From positions 1 to 21,039 of IMG/VR virus record IMGVR_UViG_3300009108_000065: a DNA stretch of 21,039 bases. One strand, 5' to 3'. A program made the translations under genes and the position numbers. Positions 12,795-17,713 of the stretch are shown here, in pieces (the first letter of the stretch is position 1; each line of letters starts with the position of its first letter). The stretch comes from a virus. The notes beneath the pieces were generated by a model. It did not search any database and was not told the origin of the DNA. It was given only the letters and a program-made list of their open reading frames with translations.

Positions 12795-13113
12795 AAATAA
12801 AGAATTATATAAACCATTACCTAATAATGAATGTATTAAACTTACAATTGATAAGAGTAAGATACAAGGTCTAGGATTATTCACCCAATTGTTTGTACCA
12901 AAGGGTGTTAATTTTGGTATAAGTCATTACAAAATTAAAGATGAACTTATTCGTACACCTTTAGGTGGATTTATAAATCATTCTGATGACCCTAATTGTG
13001 AGAAAGTAAAAACACATGATGCAAATTATAGTAAATATAATTTAGTTTCTATAAAAGATATTACAGGAGGAGATGAACTAACTGTTAAATATACTTTTTA
13101 TAATATAAAATGA
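12784..13113 (+). CDS. Minimal SET-domain protein, putative lysine methyltransferase
   Basis: A 109-aa protein that is essentially only a SET domain. IQGLGLFT (27-34) matches the first SET motif (GxGLFA). GGFINHSDDPNC (61-72) matches the AdoMet-binding 'RFINHSCxPN'. ISIKD-type strand and GGDELTVKYTFY (95-106) match 'GEELTxDY', with the catalytic tyrosine in the final stretch. Its size is close to the minimal viral SET enzyme of chlorella viruses. It should use AdoMet to methylate lysine on a protein, host or phage. It directly follows the SpeD-like gene with an 11-base overlap. No pre-SET or post-SET cysteines are present. Confidence 0.8.
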   Translation: METKNKELYKPLPNNECIKLTIDKSKIQGLGLFTQLFVPKGVNFGISHYKIKDELIRTPLGGFINHSDDPNCEKVKTHDANYSKYNLVSIKDITGGDELTVKYTFYNIK

Positions 13114-13295
13114 AAAAATATCTATTAAAACTTACACAAAAAATCACAACTTGGCATGAAAAGATGTTTAAATATCTTACTCGCAAATCTAAAACGAGTG
13201 TGTTTTTTACTTGGCTTTTAGTTTTTATTTGTTTGTATGAAATTTTTGAACATATTATTATACCTATCATTTTAATTTGGTGGGGATTAAGTTGA
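13110..13295 (+). CDS. Small membrane protein (61 aa)
   Basis: The start overlaps the SET gene's stop (ATGA). A basic N-terminal half (KKYLLKLTQKITTWHEKM) precedes a hydrophobic stretch from about residue 30 to the end (VFFTWLLVFICLYEIF and IIIPIILIWWG), enough for one long or two short membrane helices with the N-terminus in the cytoplasm. Its stop falls inside the first copy of a 27-base direct repeat. Function unknown. Confidence 0.55.
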   Translation: MKKYLLKLTQKITTWHEKMFKYLTRKSKTSVFFTWLLVFICLYEIFEHIIIPIILIWWGLS

Positions 13296-13555
13296 ACACT
13301 AAACAAATGAGTAAGATAAATAAATATGAAATAAAAGAACCGATTTGGAAAGATAAGAGTATAGGAATTGCTGACTTTAGATTAAAAAATGATTTACAAG
13401 TTGATATAACTTATAAAAATAAAAACAATGAAAGGATTTTTCCAGATACTTATATTATAAAAAATCCTAATTTGATAAATAGAGACTATCAAATTATCCA
13501 TGGTAATAAAATATATAAATTTTTAATAAGTGAATTAGAGGTTTATGAACACTAA
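13292..13555 (+). CDS. Hypothetical 87-aa protein starting in a direct repeat (TTG start)
   Basis: A TTG at 13292, preceded by GGGG, is chosen because the following codons (NTKQMSKI) are identical to those after the ATG of the gene at 13545; the internal ATG five codons later is an alternative. The rest is beta-rich and lysine-rich (DLQVDITYKNKNNERIF; NKIYKFLISELEVYEH) with no known motif. The shared start segment arises from a 27-base direct repeat. Confidence 0.5.
   Translation: MNTKQMSKINKYEIKEPIWKDKSIGIADFRLKNDLQVDITYKNKNNERIFPDTYIIKNPNLINRDYQIIHGNKIYKFLISELEVYEH
13293..13319 (+). repeat. 27-base direct repeat, copy 1
   Basis: A 27-base sequence starting TGAACACTAAACAAATGAGT is repeated exactly at 13546-13572, 253 bases downstream. 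Each copy covers a gene start and encodes NTKQMSKI in the frame used. Flanking bases differ, so the boundaries are sharp. Confidence 0.9.
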
Positions 13556-13856
13556 ACAAATGAGTAAGATAAGGAATAAAGCTAAACATATAATGGTTGA
13601 ATGGCTTAAAGGATTATTAAATCCTGAAGAGCAAAAGAAAGTTAATGTTAAGAATGTATTAACTTTAATGCCTAATCAAACTCATTATTGGCATGGTACT
13701 ACATTACGTTTACAACCTTGGTCTTATAAATGGATAGTAAAGAAATTAAAAAAGAATCCTCATTGGACTATAGATGATTTAAATGAAAGTTTAGAACCAA
13801 GTGAGAAAGATAAACGTAGACAAAAATATATGGAGAAAGGACCAATGGTTCTGTAA
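13545..13856 (+). CDS. Conserved phage-type hypothetical protein (103 aa)
   Basis: Begins MNTKQMSKIRNKAKHIMVEW; AGAGG lies 3 bases before the ATG. The core (LMPNQTHYWHGTTLRLQPWS, then YKWIVKKLKKNPHWTIDDL) is a pattern I associate with uncharacterised proteins of marine phages: a conserved 'MPNQTHY' followed by a basic helix. It may bind DNA or RNA, judging from charge. The first nine residues come from the direct repeat shared with the previous gene. The stop overlaps the next ATG (TAATG). Confidence 0.6.
   Translation: MNTKQMSKIRNKAKHIMVEWLKGLLNPEEQKKVNVKNVLTLMPNQTHYWHGTTLRLQPWSYKWIVKKLKKNPHWTIDDLNESLEPSEKDKRRQKYMEKGPMVL
13546..13572 (+). repeat. 27-base direct repeat, copy 2
   Basis: Exact second copy of the repeat at 13293-13319. 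Here it begins at the second base of the ATG of the gene at 13545 and includes the stop codon of the preceding gene. Confidence 0.9.
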
Positions 13857-14095
13857 TGACAGATAAAGGAATGTTTAAAGGTATGACATATGAATCGTTA
13901 AATAAACAAGTAGATGGAAATCATTATAGTAATATGAAGATTCAACCAGCAGAATTTATTAATGAAAATAACTTACTCTTTGCTGAGGGTAATGCTATTA
14001 AGTATATATGCAGACATCAGAAAAAGGGTAAGAGAAAGGATATAGAAAAAGCCATACACTATTTAGAAATGATATTGGAAAGGGATTATGAATAG
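13856..14095 (+). CDS. DUF3310-family protein
   Basis: A 79-aa protein. VDGNHYSNMKIQPAEFINEN, then FAEGNAIKYICRHQKKG and KRKDIEKAIHYLEMILE, match the DUF3310 family: 'H-Y ... qP.e ... GNaiKYi.R ... Dl.KA..Yl'. The family is widespread in phages and is sometimes annotated as a nucleotide kinase-like protein, without firm evidence. It is full length. Its start overlaps the previous stop, and its stop overlaps the next start by 8 bases. Context is late in the replication arm. Confidence 0.8.
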   Translation: MTDKGMFKGMTYESLNKQVDGNHYSNMKIQPAEFINENNLLFAEGNAIKYICRHQKKGKRKDIEKAIHYLEMILERDYE

Positions 14096-14441
14096 CGAAG
14101 CACAAATAAGACAACTAGAAAAAAGAGCAAGAGGTTTTCGTATACTGATTGCAGCATTAAATGATTTATCTATGTATGGTATTAATCCTACCATAGATAA
14201 GATGTTGTTTGTTAGAATTGGTGAACTTAAAGAACACTTAAAGAAAAAAATAACAAGGAATAATGAAAAGTTAAATGAACATTATACCACAAGTGTTGAT
14301 AGTTTAATTGATGATGATGGACAATCAGGTGAGTTAGGAGTTGAAAAATATTTAGTTAAAGGATATGATACTTTAGAACATAAAACTTCTTCTGATGCTG
14401 AAGATTTAAGTTACGAAAATGACACGAGAAAAGATAGTTGA
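14088..14441 (+). CDS. Hypothetical 117-aa protein
   Basis: A helical, basic N-terminal half (AQIRQLEKRARGFRILIAAL; RIGELKEHLKKKITRNNEKL) and an acidic, probably disordered C-terminal half rich in S, D and E. The start is coupled to the DUF3310 gene. The N-terminal part could be a short coiled coil. Overlaps the next gene by 23 bases. No family recognised. Confidence 0.6.
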   Translation: MNSEAQIRQLEKRARGFRILIAALNDLSMYGINPTIDKMLFVRIGELKEHLKKKITRNNEKLNEHYTTSVDSLIDDDGQSGELGVEKYLVKGYDTLEHKTSSDAEDLSYENDTRKDS

Positions 14442-14751
14442 TTTAAAAGGTAATCCAATTAAAGGTAAACCTGATGTATATAACATGAGGTTATGTTTAG
14501 TTGGCTTAGATGATATTGATATAAAGAATGTCCAAACATTTGGAATTGCTGATGATGGATTCTTTATGGTTAAAAGTTTTAACAACACAAGACTACCAGT
14601 CTTTATGACTAATCCTATTAGAGTTAGAAGTGTAGAGATATATAAAGATGGTACTAAACCCCTAACAAAATTAAGAAAAGACAAAGCTGATGATGACTTC
14701 TTTGTTGATTTAATGAGGAAAGCTAGTGCAACCCAACCGAAAGTTAAGTAG
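14419..14751 (+). CDS. Hypothetical 110-aa protein
   Basis: A mostly beta-type protein (MRLCLVGLDDIDIKNVQTFG; GFFMVKSFNNTRLPVFMTNP; RVRSVEIYKDG) followed by a helical lysine-rich end (DDFFVDLMRKASATQPKVK). The regular strand spacing suggests a small beta barrel, possibly nucleic-acid binding, but no diagnostic residues are seen. It starts within the end of the previous gene and has no clear ribosome binding site. Confidence 0.6.
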   Translation: MTREKIVDLKGNPIKGKPDVYNMRLCLVGLDDIDIKNVQTFGIADDGFFMVKSFNNTRLPVFMTNPIRVRSVEIYKDGTKPLTKLRKDKADDDFFVDLMRKASATQPKVK

Positions 14752-14785
14752 AAAGAAACGAGTCAAGCGAAAGGAAGCTGACTTG

Positions 14786-14983
14786 ATGGGCTTTAAATTG
14801 ATTATTAATAATCAAGGACAGTTTATTACTGAACTTAAAACATATCCTATGGATAAGATTCCTCTACATTTTAAGAAAGAAAATGCAGGAGTGATAGCTT
14901 CTATGTTGAGGGAATGTAAAACTAATTTTTCAGATTTGCATGACTACCTTGAGAAGATAGCCCAAGATACTTTTTATTCTTAA
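14786..14983 (+). CDS. Hypothetical 65-aa protein, last gene of the rightward arm
   Basis: The ATG at 14786 (AGGAAG upstream) is chosen over a GTG at 14726 that would lie inside the previous gene. The product starts MGFKLIINNQGQFITELKTY, a strand pair, followed by helices. It is the last + strand gene; its stop overlaps the stop of the convergent - strand gene. Function unknown. Confidence 0.5.
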   Translation: MGFKLIINNQGQFITELKTYPMDKIPLHFKKENAGVIASMLRECKTNFSDLHDYLEKIAQDTFYS

Positions 14984-15234
14984 GTCGGTGTACCTGAAGG
15001 TGTTACTCCTTCAAATACTTTATCAGCAGGGAAACAATTATACATCATTTTAATTTCTTGTTTTTTAAAAGCTTCTATCCCTATAGACTTCATATAATTT
15101 TCAGCGACTTCAGCTATATGATAATACCCTTTATAATAACATTGTTCTTCTGTTTCAAATCTCCAATCATTATGAGTTAATGGAGGCATACAACCCATGA
15201 CTCCACATATTGTTATTACCAAAGCTATTTTCAT
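14980..15234 (-). CDS. Small lipoprotein (84 aa)
   Basis: Starts MKIALVITICGVMGCMPPL, a short lipoprotein signal with lipobox VMGC and C15 as the likely lipidated residue. The mature part has HNDWRFETEEQCYYKGYYHI and a second cysteine in MMYNCFP, which could pair with the first. The 'W-x-F-x-T/S-x-E-x-C' layout is one I have met in small secreted proteins of marine phages; no function is known. It is the last gene of the leftward lysis/envelope cassette. A role in outer-membrane disruption or cell-surface modification is possible. Confidence 0.6.
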   Translation of the reverse strand: MKIALVITICGVMGCMPPLTHNDWRFETEEQCYYKGYYHIAEVAENYMKSIGIEAFKKQEIKMMYNCFPADKVFEGVTPSGTPT

Positions 15235-15297
15235 CTTTTCTTTTTTCTTCTTTTCTTTTTAATTGCTCTTCTTTTTTTAAGGAAATAAGCATAAAGT

Positions 15298-15501
15298 TTA
15301 TTCGTCAGTATCTTCCTTCGGTCTAACTTTTCCAAAAATTATTTTATAATTCATTTTAATATTTTGTTCCATGTCAGTACTTAAGGGCTTACCTGATATA
15401 CCTATAGAGTGTCTTGTATTTTCACATCCTGATATTAAAAGAAATAAAATACTGAAAAGGAATATAGTTATATAGCGGACCAACGCATTAATCATCCTCA
15501 T
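15298..15501 (-). CDS. Putative outer-membrane spanin-like lipoprotein (Rz1-type)
   Basis: The frame is open to 15555, but the extra residues (LLRRRRNARKK) are mainly the out-of-frame reading of the upstream gene's lysine run, so the ATG at 15501 is preferred. The 67-aa product has a basic start, a hydrophobic segment (ITIFLFSILFLLISGC) and lipobox ISGC with lipidated C26. A short polar periplasmic part follows (ENTRHSIGISGKPLSTDM). A lipoprotein overlapping the end of a TM-plus-coil gene is the classic Rz/Rz1 layout, which would fuse inner and outer membranes at lysis. Assignment rests on architecture only. Confidence 0.5.
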   Translation of the reverse strand: MRMINALVRYITIFLFSILFLLISGCENTRHSIGISGKPLSTDMEQNIKMNYKIIFGKVRPKEDTDE

Positions 15502-15685
15502 TTTTTTTCTTGCGTTTCTTCTTCTTCTTAATAGTTTTAAAGTCCGATACTTCATTTTGAATAGTCGCCACCTTTTCCTTAATCAAAACCATATCTTTAG
15601 ATATGCTATAAGTTTCCTTTAAATTCCAACCGCCCAATGCTAATAGTATAGCAATCAGGATTGTTATAAGTTTATCATTAACCAT
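15488..15685 (-). CDS. Putative inner-membrane spanin-like protein (Rz-type) with lysine tail
   Basis: A 65-aa protein: N-terminal membrane helix (KLITILIAILLALGGWNL), a short coiled-coil region (VLIKEKVATIQNEVSDF) and a lysine-rich end (KKKKKRKKKNEDD). The first 28 residues closely resemble those of the protein at 16555-16812 (DKLxTxLxxLLxALGGWxLxxT), so the two are paralogues. Its 3' end overlaps a lipoprotein gene, as in spanin pairs. It is much shorter than lambda Rz (153 aa), which weakens the spanin reading. Confidence 0.5.
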   Translation of the reverse strand: MVNDKLITILIAILLALGGWNLKETYSISKDMVLIKEKVATIQNEVSDFKTIKKKKKRKKKNEDD

Positions 15686-15693
15686 TAATTATA

Positions 15694-15762
15694 TTATCTT
15701 TTCTTTTTCTTTTTATTTTTTTTGTTTTTCTTTTTGCCTTTTTTCTTTTTCTTTTTTGCCAT
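15694..15762 (-). CDS. 22-aa polylysine micro-protein
   Basis: A 22-codon frame directly follows a strong AAAGGAG site 5 bases before its ATG. The peptide starts MAKKKKKKGKKKNKK and contains 16 lysines, one arginine, two asparagines and one glycine, with no acidic residue. Such charge suggests binding to nucleic acid, ribosomes or membrane lipids (inference). It lies between the metallothionein-like and spanin-like genes. Lysine runs also end the proteins at 6823 and 15488. The ribosome binding site is the main evidence that it is translated. Confidence 0.5.
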   Translation of the reverse strand: MAKKKKKKGKKKNKKNKKKKKR

Positions 15763-15774
15763 TGTTTCTCCTTT

Positions 15775-15924
15775 CTATTGACAGCTTAAGCATTCGTTTG
15801 AATCATCAACGACTACTTCTTTTTCTTTACATTTACAATTGGTGCAAGGACATACTCCATATAAGTCAGAGTGTTCCTTACTAGAACAATGACAATTGCA
15901 ATTGCATGATTCACATTTATTCAT
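15775..15924 (-). CDS. Metallothionein-like 11-cysteine mini-protein
   Basis: A 49-aa frame whose ATG overlaps the upstream stop (ATGAATAA). It has 11 cysteines: C4, 7, 9, 11, 13 (CESCNCNCHC), C25, 27, 30, 32 (CPCTNCKC) and C45, 48 (CLSC). CxC and CxxC spacing with H12 and H18 and almost no hydrophobic residues is characteristic of metallothionein-like metal-thiolate clusters. Lack of a signal peptide suggests a cytoplasmic protein. It may bind zinc, copper or cadmium, or act as a thiol buffer. Sequence does not match a metallothionein subfamily I can name. Confidence 0.6.
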   Translation of the reverse strand: MNKCESCNCNCHCSSKEHSDLYGVCPCTNCKCKEKEVVVDDSNECLSCQ

Positions 15925-16339
15925 AGCTTTTCTTTTTCTTATAAGCTGCTTTATGTTTACCTAATATTTTTAAAATTTTCCAATCTCCATTTTCTTGTAT
16001 CTCTACTAAGGCATCTACCTTATCACAAGCAAAAACAAATCTTGTACCACCCATTAATTTTCTATGTTCAGGGTCTCTATATTTTAATTCTGCTTTTCTT
16101 TTTTCTTTAAGACAATGACCCATATTAACTGCGGCTCTATGGTCTACTAGATATTTAGTTCCATCTTCACCCACAGCAAATATACATACTGCAAAAACAA
16201 TACCTTTTTCAGGAGCTGAAGGACTTAAATCAACTAATCCTTTTTTCTTTGCAACATCTTCAGCTTCGCCTCCGAATGCTACACATACCCCAAAGAATAA
16301 TATTAATAATGTTAATAAAATAATTTTAAATTTACTCAT
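15917..16339 (-). CDS. Secreted cysteine-pair protein, long paralogue
   Basis: A 140-aa protein with a signal peptide (KIILLTLLILFFGVCVAFGG) and a likely cleavage near residue 24. The mature domain includes VFAVCIFAVGEDGTKYLVDH, GHCLKEKRKAEL, RFVFACDKVDALVEI and DWKILKILG. The order 'CLK-x-KR-x-A ... F-x-C-x-x-x-x-A-x-[IV]-E-[IL] ... ILK[IV]L' is shared with the smaller protein encoded just upstream at 16332-16553, so the two are duplicates. The paired cysteines probably form a periplasmic disulfide. The tail is lysine-rich. Function unknown; its setting is the lysis/envelope cassette. Confidence 0.65.
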   Translation of the reverse strand: MSKFKIILLTLLILFFGVCVAFGGEAEDVAKKKGLVDLSPSAPEKGIVFAVCIFAVGEDGTKYLVDHRAAVNMGHCLKEKRKAELKYRDPEHRKLMGGTRFVFACDKVDALVEIQENGDWKILKILGKHKAAYKKKKSYE

Positions 16340-16553
16340 CTAACACCTTCAAAATTCTTTTTCCATATTGTGCTTGTTCATCTAATTCAATTTTAGCTTT
16401 AATAATTTTACATTTAAAAACAACTCGTTCAGGATTTAATTCACGAGAAGCTATACGTTTGGACTTAAGACATGAACCTAGGTCAGGTTTATAAACGTGC
16501 TCAATCATAGTTCCATTTAAAAATAATAATAATGCTGTAACTGTTTCTATCAT
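16332..16553 (-). CDS. Cysteine-pair protein, short paralogue
   Basis: A 73-aa protein. The N-terminus ETVTALLLFLNGTMIEHVYK is a short hydrophobic segment or strand rather than a clear signal peptide. GSCLKSKRIASREL, RVVFKCKIIKAKIEL and KRILKVLDE line up with the C-terminal two thirds of the product of 15917-16339. I associate the 'LLLFLNG ... CLKSKRIA ... F-x-C' pattern with small uncharacterised proteins of marine phages. It overlaps the long paralogue gene by 8 bases. Function unknown. Confidence 0.65.
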   Translation of the reverse strand: MIETVTALLLFLNGTMIEHVYKPDLGSCLKSKRIASRELNPERVVFKCKIIKAKIELDEQAQYGKRILKVLDE

Positions 16554-16554
16554 A

Positions 16555-16812
16555 TTAGTAATTATAACTCCCTGTTGTACTGTTTTCTGATTCTAATTTT
16601 TCAAATAATTTTTTATGTTGGTCCATAATTTCTTCATCTGAATCCATCATCTTATCCATTTTATCTTCTAATTTTAAAACTTGTCTCTCTAATTTATCCA
16701 CTTTATCTTCATGTACTGCTTGAATTGTAGAGAGTTCAAATGTACGACTAAGACTCCAGCCACCTAGGGCTATGAGCAATCCGACTAATAATGTCATTAA
16801 CTTGTCAGCCAT
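16555..16812 (-). CDS. N-anchored coiled-coil membrane protein, paralogue of 15488
   Basis: An 85-aa protein. Residues 3-25 are a membrane helix (DKLMTLLVGLLIALGGWSLS), and residues 35-75 an acidic/basic coiled coil (DKVDKLERQVLKLEDKMDKM). A polar end (STTGSYNY) follows. The first 28 residues closely resemble those of the protein at 15488. One membrane helix plus a periplasmic coil fits inner-membrane spanins or holin accessory proteins. Its ATG shares a base with the stop of the next coiled-coil gene upstream, so they are coupled. Confidence 0.6.
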   Translation of the reverse strand: MADKLMTLLVGLLIALGGWSLSRTFELSTIQAVHEDKVDKLERQVLKLEDKMDKMMDSDEEIMDQHKKLFEKLESENSTTGSYNY

Positions 16813-17213
16813 TAATGTTGTCCTCCATTTGCAAATGTTCTTTGTTTGTCTTTTAATTTTTCAATATCCGCTAAAACTTTTTCCATATCTTTTTGAAGTC
16901 TATTTATATTAACTTCATTATGCATCATGTTTGACATAGCATCTTCAATTTTAGTAACCTGTCCTGCCATGTGTTCCACTAACATGAAAAGCTCTGCTTC
17001 CCCTGCTGATGTACCCAACTCACCTCTAGGATATTTAATTCTAAATTCACTATTAGCTTCTAAATCTTTAGCCATTAATTCTAAAGTTGTGCTATGTTTG
17101 TTTAGAGTTTCTTGGATACCAAAAAAAGCATACACCCCTACTGCGACAGCCGAGATAATTCCCAGCAAGTTACGCATAGGCATAGAAATTGCAGTCTTGT
17201 CTGATATTTTCAT
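16812..17213 (-). CDS. Membrane-anchored coiled-coil protein (133 aa)
   Basis: A membrane helix at about residues 14-32 (RNLLGIISAVAVGVYAFFGI) is followed by a helical region containing KYPRGELGTSAGEAE and a long coiled coil (VTKIEDAMSNMMHNEVNINR onward to about 127). The architecture, one N-terminal anchor and a long periplasmic coil, is that of inner-membrane spanins and is close to their usual length. It could be the true Rz-type component, though no lipoprotein overlaps it. The start is coupled to a 21-aa peptide gene through ATGA. Confidence 0.6.
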   Translation of the reverse strand: MKISDKTAISMPMRNLLGIISAVAVGVYAFFGIQETLNKHSTTLELMAKDLEANSEFRIKYPRGELGTSAGEAELFMLVEHMAGQVTKIEDAMSNMMHNEVNINRLQKDMEKVLADIEKLKDKQRTFANGGQH

Positions 17214-17275
17214 TTATATAAGTCTTTGAATAACCACTCCAAATACTTGTGCCATAGTTTTTTCAACCATTTCAT
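17210..17275 (-). CDS. 21-aa amphipathic tryptophan/lysine-rich peptide
   Basis: A 21-codon frame with AGGAG exactly 5 bases before the ATG, whose stop overlaps the next start (ATGA). It begins MKWLKKLWHKYLEWLFK. W3, L4, L7, W8, Y11, L12, L15 and L19 fall on one face of a helix and the lysines on the other; net charge is about +4. This is the profile of a membrane-surface or antimicrobial-like helix. In a lysis cassette it may assist holin or envelope disruption (inference). An overlapping alternative frame at 17214-17288 lacks a ribosome binding site. Confidence 0.55.
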   Translation of the reverse strand: MKWLKKLWHKYLEWLFKDLYK

Positions 17276-17289
17276 AAGTACTCCTCATT

Positions 17290-17655
17290 TTATTTTTTTC
17301 TATTTTTTAATAAACTCGTAACTGATATTCCATAATTTCCACCGACTACTATAAACACTAAGTAAAGGTAGACTTCAGGAATTTCTTTTAGTCTGTTAAA
17401 ATAAAATTCAGTTCTTTGTAATATCATTTCATCACCGAAGTAAGAACCATAAGCTAGTACTCCAAGTGGTGCTAATATAAATGCACCGAGAATTAAATCT
17501 AAAAATAAAGAACCATTTCTTTTAGCTCTTTCATTTCCAGTAGCCATCTCTTGCATAGCTATTGCGTGTGCTCTGTCAGACTTTTCTTTTCTTCTTGTCA
17601 TAAAAGTACCGACAGCTTTTGAACCAAGTTTAAATAATATATTGTATGGTATCAT
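17290..17655 (-). CDS. Holin-like membrane protein (121 aa)
   Basis: A basic cytoplasmic N-terminal half (KAVGTFMTRRKEKSDRAHAI) is followed by two hydrophobic helices, about 50-71 (LFLDLILGAFILAPLGVLAY) and 94-112 (EVYLYLVFIVVGGNYGISV). Between them lies FGDEMILQRTEFYFNRLKEI, and the end is basic. The layout 'helix, acidic/aromatic loop with IP, helix ending in G-x-YGI' resembles the 3TM holins of gene transfer agents and many alphaproteobacterial phages. It would make the inner-membrane hole at lysis. Its start lacks a clear ribosome binding site and follows a large hairpin. Confidence 0.6.
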   Translation of the reverse strand: MIPYNILFKLGSKAVGTFMTRRKEKSDRAHAIAMQEMATGNERAKRNGSLFLDLILGAFILAPLGVLAYGSYFGDEMILQRTEFYFNRLKEIPEVYLYLVFIVVGGNYGISVTSLLKNRKK

Positions 17656-17666
17656 AATAATTTTTC

Positions 17667-17702
17667 ATGGCGGCAGAGCAACTCACAGGTTGTTACCGCC
17701 AT
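17667..17702 (-). promoter_or_regulatory. Long hairpin in the Hsp20-holin intergenic region
   Basis: ATGGCGG (17667-17673) pairs with CCGCCAT (17696-17702) and AGCAAC (17677-17682) with GTTGTT (17689-17694), around a 6-base loop. That is 13 base pairs with one small internal loop. It is GC-rich for this genome. No T tract follows on either strand, so it is not a standard terminator. It ends about 12 bases before the holin-like ATG and could be an RNase processing site or translational control element. Confidence 0.6.
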
Positions 17703-17713
17703 CACAGTAAAGA

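Noticed and set aside
15170-15292. Possible 40-aa K/E-rich - strand frame upstream of the lipoprotein gene
   Set aside because: No ribosome binding site, and its charged content follows from a purine-rich stretch; overlaps the lipoprotein start.
16927-17229. 100-codon + strand frame opposite the coiled-coil gene
   Set aside because: The - strand gene has a membrane anchor, coiled coil and coupling to neighbours; the + frame is its shadow.
17214-17288. Alternative 24-aa - strand frame overlapping the amphipathic peptide
   Set aside because: No ribosome binding site before its ATG, whereas the overlapping frame at 17275 has AGGAG at ideal spacing.
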